Assembly: GCA_022448995.1 (NCBI GenBank)
Contig: JAKVCT010000012.1
Span: 1 to 43,729 of the forward strand
From: Saprospiraceae bacterium
Lineage (GTDB): Bacteria > Bacteroidota > Bacteroidia > Chitinophagales > Saprospiraceae
Direction of reading: 5' to 3'
DNA length: 43,729 nt
The notes under the pieces were generated by a model, which was not told the DNA's origin, made no database searches, and saw only the letters and a program-made list of their open reading frames with translations. The first letter of the stretch is position 1. Each line of letters begins with the position of its first letter. The translations under genes were made by a program, and so were the position numbers. Below, one piece after another: positions 26,185 to 35,395 of the stretch.

Positions 26185-26685
26185 CTATGGAATCTCGATA
26201 TCCATTTCTTCATAACAGAATTCTAATTCTTCGATAGCTACCTCAGAATCAGCCTCTGCATCCAATCCAGTTGGAGTGAATTTAGTACAGAAACAGTTTT
26301 TCAAAGTCCAGATGATAACAGCTTCTTCGTCTTCGTTATAAAGTTCGATAACAACTTCACTACGAGAATTGTGACGGTGGTCAATAGCGAATTTTTTCCA
26401 CCAGTCTAACAAGTTAGCGTCGCTACGGAACATTCCTTTTTTCAAAGTTACGTTACTGTAAGTCATCATACCTGGGCGCTTAGTTTTTGCCCATAGTGCG
26501 AAGTTACCAGCACGATATTCCATTACAGATACCTCACTTTCCATACCTTCTACAGTTTGGAAACCGATTTGAGCATCTACAGTAGCACCATCACCAAAAC
26601 TACTATTGATAGTTACGTGGAAGTAGAATTTAGCTAGTGCCCAAGGACCATATGATAAGTCGTTGTGATTTATTTTACCAGCCAT
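26185..26685 (-). CDS. Main inner-tube protein (gp19/Hcp-like)
   Basis: A 166-residue gp19-like protein with the usual length of the hexameric ring that stacks to form the inner tube. Motifs: YGPWALAKFYFHVTINSSFG at the start, GMESEVSVMEYRAGN, YSNVTLKKGMF, NLLDWWKKF and the C-terminal KFTPTGLDAEADSEVAIEEL. It directly follows the sheath gene (131-base gap), as in other CIS clusters, and is ended by a strong terminator. A TAnnTTTG site 75 bases upstream suggests its own promoter, consistent with a need for many copies per particle. Confidence 0.93.
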   Translation of the reverse strand: MAGKINHNDLSYGPWALAKFYFHVTINSSFGDGATVDAQIGFQTVEGMESEVSVMEYRAGNFALWAKTKRPGMMTYSNVTLKKGMFRSDANLLDWWKKFAIDHRHNSRSEVVIELYNEDEEAVIIWTLKNCFCTKFTPTGLDAEADSEVAIEELEFCYEEMDIEIP

Positions 26686-26759
26686 GGTAGTTTATTATTT
26701 CAAGATTTTTTTAAAAAATGGATTAGTTGCCTCATTTTTTAGATGCCGAGACAGCGCAT

Positions 26760-26767
26760 CAAACATA
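26760..26767 (-). promoter_or_regulatory. TAnnTTTG promoter element of the main tube gene
   Basis: Minus strand TATGTTTG, an exact match to the -7 element, 75 bases before the tube start. An inverted repeat AGAAC/GTTCT lies just upstream, a possible regulator site. Confidence 0.4.
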
Positions 26768-26816
26768 ATAACTAGAACTGAGTTCTAAGATTTACACTCT
26801 AGAGAAGAGCTAAATC

Positions 26817-28310
26817 CTACTCACCACCAGGCATTTTTTGCTGGAATGTGATTACGATGAACTCAGCAGGACGAGAGATAGCTACTTTTACACTTACTTT
26901 CATGTAACCATCTAATACATCTTGAGGAGTCATAGTAGAACCTAAACCAACTTCTACTTGGAACGCTTCGTCTTCAGTGTTACCCACTAAAGCACCTTGT
27001 TGCCACTGTGCACGTAGGAAAGAACGAATCATACCGCGAACTGCTAACCAAGTGTTAACATCATTCGGACGGAATACGAAAGGCTCACAAGCGAATTTGA
27101 TAGATTGCTCCATCATAATCATTGTACGACGTACGTTGATGTATCTCCAGTCTTGGCTATTACCATCTAGAGTACGAGCACCCCATACCAAAGTACCTTT
27201 TCCAACGAATGGACGGATAGCGTTTACCGCTTTACCACTCAATGGTAGGTTCAAGTTTTCTTGCTCAGCAGAAGTGATGTTTACAGAAGGAGCAATTACA
27301 GAAGCCAAGCTAATATTAGCAGGCGCCTTGAATACCCCAACAGAGTTATCTACAGTTGTGTAAACACCAGCGATAGCAGCTGCAGCAGGAAGTGTGTTTA
27401 ATCCATCTTTCATTTGAGCTAAGATGTCATTGTAAACAGGACTTACTGTTCTCAATACGTTGTTTACAGCATCAACGTTTACATCATCATTAGCCATTTT
27501 AGCAACCTCATCTTTGATTTGATCACCTCTACCAGACTCTAATAAACCAGCAGAAACGTTTTCATCAACTTCAGCGTTTAATACTTCGATTAAACCGTCG
27601 ATGTTTGCAACGTTAGTGAAGTCAAACTCATCAGCTTGAACGATGCTAGTTTTTAACCAAGGATAGTAAGAAGCACCAAAGTCTAATGAATTGTTACCAT
27701 AACCACCACGAGCTACAGTTACAACATCATCATCCATGTTGTTTCTTGCCTGGTCACCGTTGTATACATCTAAGACAGCGAAACGGCTACGAGTGTCAAC
27801 ACCACAGTGCTTCAACATTGCTTGTTGAACAGCGTGGCAGTTATCCTGATCTAATAGTACAGCATCAGGACATAATAATAATGTAGGCTCATCGTATTTC
27901 AATAGAGCAGTGATACCACCTCCGTTCTCAGTACCAATAATGGTCTTAGAAGAGATAGATTCACCATATCCACCTACAGAAACGATATAACAAGAACCAC
28001 CACCGTTAGCGTAGAACAACTGTAAGCTACGGAAAAGTAAGTACTTAGTATCGTTATCAGTCTCTACAGTGTAGTTGTCTCCGTCAGCGTTCACATTGAA
28101 CTTAACTTTAGGAGCGCCACCAAAGAAACTTAGGTACTCTACTAGTGAAGAAATACGTAAAGGCACGTTAGTTAAATCTCTCTTACCAGCACGAGCTTTC
28201 TCAGTGTGGCCAATGAAAGCAGGGATTGCAGTTGCTACTGCTACGACAGAATTAGTGAAGGCGCTTTTTTCCTCAATATACACGCCAGGAGTCGCATACT
28301 GTTTTGCCAT
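26817..28310 (-). CDS. Contractile sheath protein
   Basis: A 497-residue phage-type tail sheath protein. The start YATPGVYIEEKSAF is the sheath N-terminal arm used to link neighbouring subunits, followed by VVAVATAIPAFIGHTEKA. The C-terminal third is the conserved sheath core (WGARTLDGNSQDWRYINVRR, then WLAVRGMIRSFLRAQWQQGAL) ending with the linker strand EFIVITFQQKM. Only one sheath gene is present, against two or three in Afp/PVC clusters. The middle (about 90-330) is an insertion domain on the outer surface. It is preceded by a promoter-like TATATTTG and followed by the main tube gene. Confidence 0.95.
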   Translation of the reverse strand: MAKQYATPGVYIEEKSAFTNSVVAVATAIPAFIGHTEKARAGKRDLTNVPLRISSLVEYLSFFGGAPKVKFNVNADGDNYTVETDNDTKYLLFRSLQLFYANGGGSCYIVSVGGYGESISSKTIIGTENGGGITALLKYDEPTLLLCPDAVLLDQDNCHAVQQAMLKHCGVDTRSRFAVLDVYNGDQARNNMDDDVVTVARGGYGNNSLDFGASYYPWLKTSIVQADEFDFTNVANIDGLIEVLNAEVDENVSAGLLESGRGDQIKDEVAKMANDDVNVDAVNNVLRTVSPVYNDILAQMKDGLNTLPAAAAIAGVYTTVDNSVGVFKAPANISLASVIAPSVNITSAEQENLNLPLSGKAVNAIRPFVGKGTLVWGARTLDGNSQDWRYINVRRTMIMMEQSIKFACEPFVFRPNDVNTWLAVRGMIRSFLRAQWQQGALVGNTEDEAFQVEVGLGSTMTPQDVLDGYMKVSVKVAISRPAEFIVITFQQKMPGGE

Positions 28311-28350
28311 GATTTAATTGTTTTGAATTAGTTAGTATTTAATTAATTTC

Positions 28351-28372
28351 GTCCTAGGACCTTACAAATATA
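28351..28372 (-). promoter_or_regulatory. Promoter-like site and palindrome before the sheath gene
   Basis: TATATTTG (minus strand, 28372-28365) matches the -7 consensus and overlaps the last codons of the upstream gene, 55 bases before the sheath start. Immediately downstream is the perfect ten-base palindrome GTCCTAGGAC (28351-28360), near the expected transcription start, a possible operator. Confidence 0.4.
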
Positions 28373-29519
28373 CAATTAATTCTGAAAAAAAAGCATTTTC
28401 AGCAATTTTATCTGGTCGGATAGGAGTTTTTTTTGTAATGCAAGGTAAATCAGTGATCCACTCAATTTCACCCTTGCCTTTTTTAGTTCTTAGTTTATAC
28501 TTTTGGAGCTGCATTTCGGACGATTTGATAGGATCATCCGTGTAGATAACCGTTACTTCTGAGCCATTAGGCAAAGTTTCTTTTTCTGGTTCTGAGAAGT
28601 ACATTGGCTCCATTTTGGATCGAGCTCTACCTCTAGTTTTCCCTGTACTCACATCAAATACTTCATGTTCATTATGCATGGGTTCTGGTGTACTTTCCAT
28701 GAACACATATTTCCAACGTGTAGAGCGACTATCAAAATTAATCTTATATTCTTTTTTATGAACTGTTCCATCTTGATCCAATAATTGATAAGGTGAGTCA
28801 TCATGTTTATTGATAAAAATATCAATAACCCCAAACATTTTCTTCAGACTTGGTGGATGTAGATAGAATACTTTTTCTTCTAGACCATCAATCAATAAGG
28901 TATACTTACCCGGCAAGGCATCTGTTAAGTCAATATTACAATGAGGAAATTCTCCTTCCATTTCTTCCTCAAAGACCACTTCATCAAACTGATCAACTAC
29001 CTGAATTTCTGGGGATTCTAAAGGCTCATCAAACTTGAACACAAATAGGTTTGGCATAATTGGCAGGCAATCTTCTGCTCCAGTATATTCATTAGATGCA
29101 AGTGATAGATCATCCGGATCAGCCTTATTAGTATCTAAATTATTAAAATAATAAATCGTATTTCCTAGTTCGTAAGGTAAGTCTGTATAATTAAGAAAAT
29201 GCATATCTGTAATCTTCACCCAGAAGCTCAATTTGATAGGATCATCTTCATATTTTAATTTTGAGTTCCCATTAGGATCCATCCCATATCCAATAGAAAA
29301 AGATTGGCCAGACTCTTGACGGAAAAATAATCCCAAGCGCTTCATCGTAAAAGAGGTAATTCCTGCAGGAATAATTTCCAGACCAGGAATTTCTTTCTGA
29401 GAGAAATACTCATGCAAACATTGAATCTTTAGGAGTGGTCTATATTTAGTCTGAAAATTCAGATTGAGTAGATGCTGATATGGATCTTCTCTTTTGAATT
29501 GAGGCTTCTTTTCTGCCAT
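28362..29519 (-). CDS. CIS-cluster protein of unknown function before the sheath
   Basis: A 385-residue soluble protein without signal peptide. The first 150 residues are a mixed alpha/beta domain with several aromatic strands (LKIQCLHEYFSQKE, FTMKRLGLFFRQ, SFWVKITDMHFLNYTDLPYE, YYFNN). The middle is beta-rich, Ig-like (LTDALPGKYTLLIDGLEEKV), and is followed by a region with YKINFDSRSTRWKYVF near 250. The C-terminus ends VYL. I recognise no named family. It lies between the DUF4255 protein and the sheath in the same orientation, so a part in particle assembly or attachment is likely. The tandem beta-sandwich layout would suit a cap, collar or adhesive part, which is speculation. Confidence 0.75.
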   Translation of the reverse strand: MAEKKPQFKREDPYQHLLNLNFQTKYRPLLKIQCLHEYFSQKEIPGLEIIPAGITSFTMKRLGLFFRQESGQSFSIGYGMDPNGNSKLKYEDDPIKLSFWVKITDMHFLNYTDLPYELGNTIYYFNNLDTNKADPDDLSLASNEYTGAEDCLPIMPNLFVFKFDEPLESPEIQVVDQFDEVVFEEEMEGEFPHCNIDLTDALPGKYTLLIDGLEEKVFYLHPPSLKKMFGVIDIFINKHDDSPYQLLDQDGTVHKKEYKINFDSRSTRWKYVFMESTPEPMHNEHEVFDVSTGKTRGRARSKMEPMYFSEPEKETLPNGSEVTVIYTDDPIKSSEMQLQKYKLRTKKGKGEIEWITDLPCITKKTPIRPDKIAENAFFSELIVYL

Positions 29520-30017
29520 GATATTAAATATATGAGGATAGGAGTTAACTGATAATCAATTATTCACATTCCTGATAAGGTATATGATAACTCAACACCA
29601 ATAAACTAACTATAATGAATAATGGGATATTAATATTACAAAAGAAGTTACTTAAGTCTCTGCTATCAACAGAATCAAAAACCATCAAAACCCGTACATA
29701 AAGTTTGATATAATTAGAAATCATTGAGCAATAACTTCTAATTATAAACTACAGGTTTTCTATATGATTCTTCAAACAACTTCCATAAACCTTAGTTCGT
29801 AGGTTTTAGTTTCACTGTGCACTTCGTGGTTTGCTTTGCTAAACCTTTCTCAAGATTCCTAATCATTCAAGGATCAAACAACAAGAAGTACAAAGGAATC
29901 AGAGAGGCTAAAATATTCTTCAATGATTGCTAGAAAACTAAAAAATCAACAAACTCTTCTGTAAAAAAGAATTACAAAAAATAAGCTTTTTTTCTTGATC
30001 CGCCTAATAATAGGTAC
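29520..30017. other. 498-bp spacer with a family A repeat
   Basis: No gene. It holds TTCAAACAACTTCC (29771-29784), family A repeat copy 3 (29793-29957) and AT-rich leader sequence for the downstream gene. No exact promoter element was seen. Confidence 0.5.
29793..29957. repeat. MITE-like element, family A, copy 3 (degenerate)
   Basis: It starts TAGTTCGTAGGTTTTAGTTT and ends AAAACTAAAAAATCAACAAA, which are imperfect inverted repeats. The left half also has TTTCACTGTGCACTTCGTG. The right end has lost the GAACTAT core. Confidence 0.5.
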
Positions 30018-30578
30018 CTATACTTTGTTAATAGAAGGAATTTCTGGAGAAGGTGTAATATGTTCAATAGGTAAAGTACGCAAACGATACACTACTGATG
30101 GTAAATATTTAGCGCCCAAGGCTCCCCAAACATTACTAATTTCTCTAAACTCTAATGGAATCAGTTCCATGGTCACCTTATCTATAATTTCTGTTAATCC
30201 AGGTGTATTTTCGCGGCTCATATTCCCCCCCCTACTCTGAAAAAATGCGATAACAGAAGAAATGAATTTCAATCCTTCCTCATAATTTTCAGGTGTGAAA
30301 TATGCAGAGAATACAATATAAATATTCACATTCACAGCAGGACGTTTTTTAACAAATGATCCCCTGGCTGTGGGTTTGTAAGTACTTACATTACTTTGCG
30401 AACGTTCTTGGTCTATCCCAGCCAGCGTCATGATAATCTTGTCTGTTTCTTGAACAGCTATAGAACCATCTGCATTAACTAGGTTTGACATAATAACCTT
30501 ATCTTCTGTGATGCTATGTTTTGATTTAAAGAAATTATTCATTTCCTTAGCAATAGCACTTAAAACCTTATCAATCAT
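30018..30578 (-). CDS. DUF4255 protein (Afp16/Pvc16 N-terminal type)
   Basis: A 186-residue protein of the DUF4255 family, which in Afp16/Pvc16 forms the terminator or cap ring at the end of the tube and sets its length. The N-terminus (IDKVLSAIAKEMNNFFKSK) and the strand/helix region NVNIYIVFSAYF, YEEGLKFISSVIAFFQSRG, VTMELIPLEFREISNVWGALG match the family pattern. It is short, equal to the DUF4255 core alone, without the extra C-terminal domain of Afp16. It is the first recognisable particle gene of the cluster. Confidence 0.88.
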   Translation of the reverse strand: MIDKVLSAIAKEMNNFFKSKHSITEDKVIMSNLVNADGSIAVQETDKIIMTLAGIDQERSQSNVSTYKPTARGSFVKKRPAVNVNIYIVFSAYFTPENYEEGLKFISSVIAFFQSRGGNMSRENTPGLTEIIDKVTMELIPLEFREISNVWGALGAKYLPSVVYRLRTLPIEHITPSPEIPSINKV

Positions 30579-30658
30579 AAAACTATGATTTTAAATAATT
30601 AGTAGTACCCTGCCCTAGTCAATAAAGGCAAAGCTCCCAAATAATAAAGAATTGGCGA

Positions 30659-30919
30659 TTATTCCTCCTCCTCTACGGGTGCAGGAGGTTGGGTCAATGT
30701 TTTGATTGACATAGCCACAAAACGGACAATATAAATTCCCAGGAAAGAGACTAAATATCCTAGTAGGTATAACCAAAAGATATAGCTCTTCTCTTCTTTT
30801 TGTAGATTTACAGTTTCAGGGGTAAATCCTAGAAACCATAGAAAACCAATCCCTAATGGAAGAGCGAAAACTAGGGCTACAAACAACCACAAAAATTCAC
30901 GGGCAAGTATTTTTCCCAT
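30659..30919 (-). CDS. Two-helix membrane protein in the injection cluster
   Basis: An 86-residue protein with two hydrophobic helices (about residues 10-32 and 47-68), a polar loop with basic residues and a proline/glutamate-rich C-terminus (PPAPVEEEE). Placement of charges predicts both ends facing the cytoplasm. It lies 80 bases upstream of the DUF4255 gene and 86 downstream of the larger GH18-like gene, same strand. It could anchor the particle to the inner membrane. I recognise no family. Confidence 0.72.
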   Translation of the reverse strand: MGKILAREFLWLFVALVFALPLGIGFLWFLGFTPETVNLQKEEKSYIFWLYLLGYLVSFLGIYIVRFVAMSIKTLTQPPAPVEEEE

Positions 30920-31005
30920 CTTATCACTTGTTTTATGAGTAGTTCGCTACTGTAACGAACTAATGTAAAATATAAAATGCTAATAAACTCTCAAACTCTT
31001 CTATT

Positions 31006-33312
31006 CTAAGGAAGCTTAGCTTGGTCTCTCCTTACTAAGAGAGAGGCAATCCATACCAAAGCTGCACCTAGGAATAAACCGACAAAGTAAGTTCCCCACT
31101 CGTTTCGAAACAGCCCTACATATGAACCAAAAGATAATAGGATCAATGCAAATAATGTAAGGTAAAATAACCTAAATGCTCCACTGTAGAACAAGGCATC
31201 TCGAACTTTCCAGTCTAACAGAGAAAAACTAAATGCAATAAACATAAAAATGGCTATCAAGAATAAAGTAGCTAGTGTCAAAGTACTCATTCGCTTTACT
31301 TGATACTGAATAGTAAAACTTACCTTATTATTCTTAGCTATTTTAAATCGTTCAACACGCTGCTTCTCAGGATTCCACTCCCAACGATTTACCACTGTAT
31401 TTTCGATAGTACGCCACAAATCTTTGTAGGTATGATCATATCCCAAAGCCCAAACAGCAACACCACCAATTCCTTGTTTCAAGGAATAATCAAACTTTCG
31501 TTCCAAGGTAGAAGAATTATCAAAATAGATAAGTGTTCCAGGCCATATAGTATCTTCTAGTACTGTGTAGTATTTGTCTCCTTCACGGAGAAAAGAATCA
31601 ATAATAGAGCGCTCAGTAATGGTATCTAAAACCTGTAGGATCATCGTATGTTGGCTCTTATCATAATATAAATCTACCAAGCGAATGCTATCCTGATTAC
31701 GTTCAGTTATCAAGCGTCGAATCTGTCCATAAGACATATAACCATAAAACTCCTCGTCTCCCTTGTCAGTGGGATCCTTGTCCATCCATACGGCACCATG
31801 ATAAGGAAGTCCCATCACCAAACTAGTTTTATATTCTTCTCCTAAATCCTCAACATATCGGTTTAATGCATCTCCAATACCATCCTTATTTTCATTATTA
31901 GTAGAACCATAGAAGTAAAAGTTGTCATATTCAAACATATCCTTTTCAGTAATACTTAGAGTATCCCAGTTCATTCCAAATAAGAAAAAGTCTGAGGAAA
32001 CATCAGCTGCAAAAGACCTGTATACATCTGCTTCACAATTCGTCTTTTTAAGTAGGTTTACGATTTCAGGATTTGCCAAAAGGTCTGCAGAAGCTCCAAT
32101 AATTTCCATTAATTTGGTCAAATCTCCTGACTTATAGTACAAGACATCAAGATCAATATTAGACTGGGAAATATAACGTTCTAGTTTTTTCACTAGTTGT
32201 GAAGTATATTCATCAGTATGTAATAGATAGATATGATCCACTGCATAAACTTTACTGATCTGCAACAAATCATACAAGTTAGTACTTGGCGTATACACTA
32301 GATTAGTTCCTCGAATAGAGGTTTTATCCTCATGTAGAGGAGCAATTGCTCCCATTTCTAATGTAGTCTTTGTGATATGTCCATTAAATCCATTAATAAC
32401 AAATAAATCTACCCAAGGACTCAATTTTTTCAAATCATAAACACCATCCTCATTGTAAAAAGGCACACTCATACTGATTGTATACTCATTATTCATTTCT
32501 CTTAACTCAAAAGATAAGTCCTTAATGAAGCTAATGAATCGATCTTTATGCTCTTTAGAAACCCCTTCAAAATTAAGATCTATCCCATCAGCCCCAGTCT
32601 CGATCAATATTTTTAGGAGACTATCGGTCAAGTTTCGCTGTGCTGTTGGCCAACCTTGATCAAAAAACAGATCATTATTTTCTTGACCAAGATTGCGTAC
32701 ATTCAAGAGTACCTTACAAGTATCTTGCTGAGCTGCACGTAATAAATCTGTAGATCGAAACTCAGAAATTGACCGAAAATTAGAATATCCCCCAGTAACA
32801 GGGTTCACATCATACGAGCAAAAAGATAGATGTGTTATTAAATTAAAGTTGTATGTCTTGTAAGCCTCTGTTTGCCAAGCAGGGTGCCAAGCAAATACGG
32901 TCAGATTTTGTTTATTAAGAATTTCATAATTGTGATTGTAAGCATGCCCTGTCTCTTGAAAGATTTGTTTTTTGTATGGATATAAATAATCATATCCATA
33001 ACGTGCATATCTTGCCCCCTCTAAGCGCAAGGCCTCTCGTTCAGTGGGCAAACCCCACCACTGATGTCCAAGCATTGTCAAACGCTTTGCGTTCATTACT
33101 TTTGTTACTTTGGTACCTACAGTATCAGACACTTTCAAAAAGTCAGGTCCATAGTTTGGTACTCTTTGCTCCCATTGATACTTACTAGAATCATCAAACT
33201 CAATCACTGGTTCGTTTTGCGCATACAAGGCTTGGTTGCCCGAAAGCATATCCGCCCCAATTACAAGACTGATAATTAATAAGCTTATGGTATATTTATT
33301 AAACAATAGCAT
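31006..33312 (-). CDS. Membrane-anchored GH18-like protein, larger paralogue
   Basis: A 768-residue exported protein. A signal peptide ends near residue 32 (ALYAQ). A glycoside hydrolase 18-like barrel runs from about 136 (NLTVFAWHPAW) with the catalytic motif at 242-249, DGIDLNFE: both conserved aspartates of the DGxD start are present, the third acid is Asn247 and the catalytic Glu249 is kept. An insertion of about 130 residues splits the barrel. The closing GGVAVWALGYD near 635 keeps the conserved tryptophan. Three membrane helices follow (678-698, 715-734, 741-760) with a basic cytoplasmic tail. GH18 enzymes cut beta-1,4-linked GlcNAc polymers; a peptidoglycan or chitin-like substrate is possible. 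Confidence 0.82.
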   Translation of the reverse strand: MLLFNKYTISLLIISLVIGADMLSGNQALYAQNEPVIEFDDSSKYQWEQRVPNYGPDFLKVSDTVGTKVTKVMNAKRLTMLGHQWWGLPTEREALRLEGARYARYGYDYLYPYKKQIFQETGHAYNHNYEILNKQNLTVFAWHPAWQTEAYKTYNFNLITHLSFCSYDVNPVTGGYSNFRSISEFRSTDLLRAAQQDTCKVLLNVRNLGQENNDLFFDQGWPTAQRNLTDSLLKILIETGADGIDLNFEGVSKEHKDRFISFIKDLSFELREMNNEYTISMSVPFYNEDGVYDLKKLSPWVDLFVINGFNGHITKTTLEMGAIAPLHEDKTSIRGTNLVYTPSTNLYDLLQISKVYAVDHIYLLHTDEYTSQLVKKLERYISQSNIDLDVLYYKSGDLTKLMEIIGASADLLANPEIVNLLKKTNCEADVYRSFAADVSSDFFLFGMNWDTLSITEKDMFEYDNFYFYGSTNNENKDGIGDALNRYVEDLGEEYKTSLVMGLPYHGAVWMDKDPTDKGDEEFYGYMSYGQIRRLITERNQDSIRLVDLYYDKSQHTMILQVLDTITERSIIDSFLREGDKYYTVLEDTIWPGTLIYFDNSSTLERKFDYSLKQGIGGVAVWALGYDHTYKDLWRTIENTVVNRWEWNPEKQRVERFKIAKNNKVSFTIQYQVKRMSTLTLATLFLIAIFMFIAFSFSLLDWKVRDALFYSGAFRLFYLTLFALILLSFGSYVGLFRNEWGTYFVGLFLGAALVWIASLLVRRDQAKLP

Positions 33313-33397
33313 ATTTTTATATCCTAAGGGTGTATGTAAATATAATTTTATAAGGCTGTTAGCTTTTTAATAAAGCTCCTTCGTTTACACTTGGTTA

Positions 33398-35335
33398 TTA
33401 AGGCCTAGCAGCCTGGGACTTAGATGCAAATTTGAACAATAACCAACCAATAAGTCCTCCTGACAAAATTCCATAAAATAGAATAGAATTCTTATCATCA
33501 AATAAACCTAGGTACGATCCTAAAATAAGTAAAACAAGAGTAAAGAAGCCTAAATAAAGCACTCTGAATCTGCCATTCTCAAATAAACGCTGGCGAGTAT
33601 CTCTCTGCATAAGTGCTACAAAAAAGCCAAATGAAGCAAAGATAGTTATGTAGAACAATACAGCTAAGATAATAGTAGAGTTGCGCATAAAGAATCCAGT
33701 GGCCTCTTCTATTCTTTCGGCTCGCTTATCTTTAGGTATTTTGACTACTGTAAATTCTTCAGCAAGGACCTTCCATAACTCCGTAAATCCATTATCATAA
33801 CCGAGTGCATTAATAGCAACTCCCCCCATTCTAAACTGATCAATCAGTTTATATTTTTTGCGATAACTATCTGCATCATCAAAATAGATTGTTGTAGTTA
33901 CGTTAGGGTACACAGAGGAATCTATAAAGGACCAAGTATAACAATTTTTCTCATCGAATGTATCAATTTTCCCAAAACCATCTTGTGCTTTGGCCACAAA
34001 GTCAAACTTAATCTGACTATATGATATGTAGGGATACAATAAGACAGGCTCATCTTGCCCTTGTGTTTTTTGCCACATCGTTCCTGTGTAAGGAAAAGCT
34101 AAAATCAGACGATTTGTATTATAGCGACCAATTCGATCTGCATAAGTATCTATAGCATCTTTTAGATCATAATCTGGAGAAGCTGAATTGAAATTGAGCG
34201 GAGCTTGAGGACCTTGCTCTAGTTTATCTGCAGTAGGATCATAAAAGAAGTTATCTCCACGAATAACAAAAAAGTCTACAAAATCATTAAGTTCCTTAAT
34301 ATTATAGATCTCTTTGGGATCTTTGGCAGGGACACTAAGGTACACATACTTGTATTCAGTACTAATATCAGGATAAGCTTTGTAAATGGAAGAACTAATT
34401 TTTTTAACAAATTGTATATAATCATCTTTTAGATCAAAAGGAATATTCTCAATATCAATCTCAATACCATCTGCATTAGAATGCTCAGGAGATAAGATCG
34501 TAATAATAGAATCTATAACATTTTGTTGGGCAATCGTATTCATATCCAAGAACTCTCTTACTTCATCTTCACGGTGAAGTGTCAAGCTTAGGAGGACAGA
34601 AACTGGACGTGTAGAGTCCTTCATTTCTCGAATAGCAGCTGTAAACTCTCCATTCATAAACTCGATTACCTTGGGATGATCTGCATTTCGATTACTTCCA
34701 TCCAAAGGATTAATCTCATATGAATAAAAAGCAATTGCATTAATGATATTATAATCATAAGTTTTATACAGATTATCATTCCAGTAAGGATGCCAGCCCA
34801 AGACTGTCATGGGTTGACCTTCTCCATTCTTATTCTCCTTATTTACCTCCTTGGGTACTCTATATTGAGAACTATCTACAGAAGCCCTTGCTCGAAGTAA
34901 AGAATCAATATAAGAATCATACTCTAATTGATATTCGCTTGGTGTAGTCCACCATGCTCCGAACAATTCAACAAAACGTTTATTATTTTGCCTATTCTGT
35001 ATTCGCACGCGTTTATCAGGATCGTTAATAAAATCATGCATAGTATAATAAGAAGCACTGTTGTCTGCTTCTTGAGGCCCTCTTGCCTTAGGAAATTTGT
35101 GAGGAACTTCTCCTTGCTTGATATCCTTCACTCCAGATCTCAACTCACTTCTCAAGTCTGTTTTTTTCTTGCGAACAAACTTTTGTGCCTTACGTTCTGC
35201 AAGGCGCTGCACTCTTGTTCCAACAGATGTACCCTTCATTCTCAGTTGGGCATATAGGGGGGTATCCAGAACAGAGACTAAACAAGTTAGGCAACAAATC
35301 AATAAAAGTGTAACTATATTATGGTATTTATTCAT
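33398..35335 (-). CDS. Membrane-anchored GH18-like protein, smaller paralogue
   Basis: A 645-residue paralogue of the neighbouring 768-residue protein. A signal peptide ends near residue 30 (LYAQ), then a basic stretch, then a WW-containing segment shared with the paralogue (GAWWTTP near 126). The GH18-like barrel starts at TVLGWHPYW (177) and carries DGIEIDIE at 289-296, where the second acid is Glu292 and catalytic Glu296 is kept. The closing segment reads GGVAINALGYD, so the usual tryptophan is replaced. Three membrane helices follow (554-576, 591-612, 617-636). It lacks the 130-residue insertion of the paralogue. The two changed sites suggest altered substrate or a binding role rather than full activity. 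Confidence 0.8.
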   Translation of the reverse strand: MNKYHNIVTLLLICCLTCLVSVLDTPLYAQLRMKGTSVGTRVQRLAERKAQKFVRKKKTDLRSELRSGVKDIKQGEVPHKFPKARGPQEADNSASYYTMHDFINDPDKRVRIQNRQNNKRFVELFGAWWTTPSEYQLEYDSYIDSLLRARASVDSSQYRVPKEVNKENKNGEGQPMTVLGWHPYWNDNLYKTYDYNIINAIAFYSYEINPLDGSNRNADHPKVIEFMNGEFTAAIREMKDSTRPVSVLLSLTLHREDEVREFLDMNTIAQQNVIDSIITILSPEHSNADGIEIDIENIPFDLKDDYIQFVKKISSSIYKAYPDISTEYKYVYLSVPAKDPKEIYNIKELNDFVDFFVIRGDNFFYDPTADKLEQGPQAPLNFNSASPDYDLKDAIDTYADRIGRYNTNRLILAFPYTGTMWQKTQGQDEPVLLYPYISYSQIKFDFVAKAQDGFGKIDTFDEKNCYTWSFIDSSVYPNVTTTIYFDDADSYRKKYKLIDQFRMGGVAINALGYDNGFTELWKVLAEEFTVVKIPKDKRAERIEEATGFFMRNSTIILAVLFYITIFASFGFFVALMQRDTRQRLFENGRFRVLYLGFFTLVLLILGSYLGLFDDKNSILFYGILSGGLIGWLLFKFASKSQAARP

Positions 35336-35395
35336 GGTCTTTTTGGTTAGACAAAAAAGAGGTACTTTCTTGAAAATCGAATAAACAAATAAGAT

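Noticed and set aside
26977..27363. 128-residue plus-strand frame inside the sheath gene
   Set aside because: It is antisense to a well-conserved sheath region and has no domain; long antisense frames are expected opposite a coding gene.
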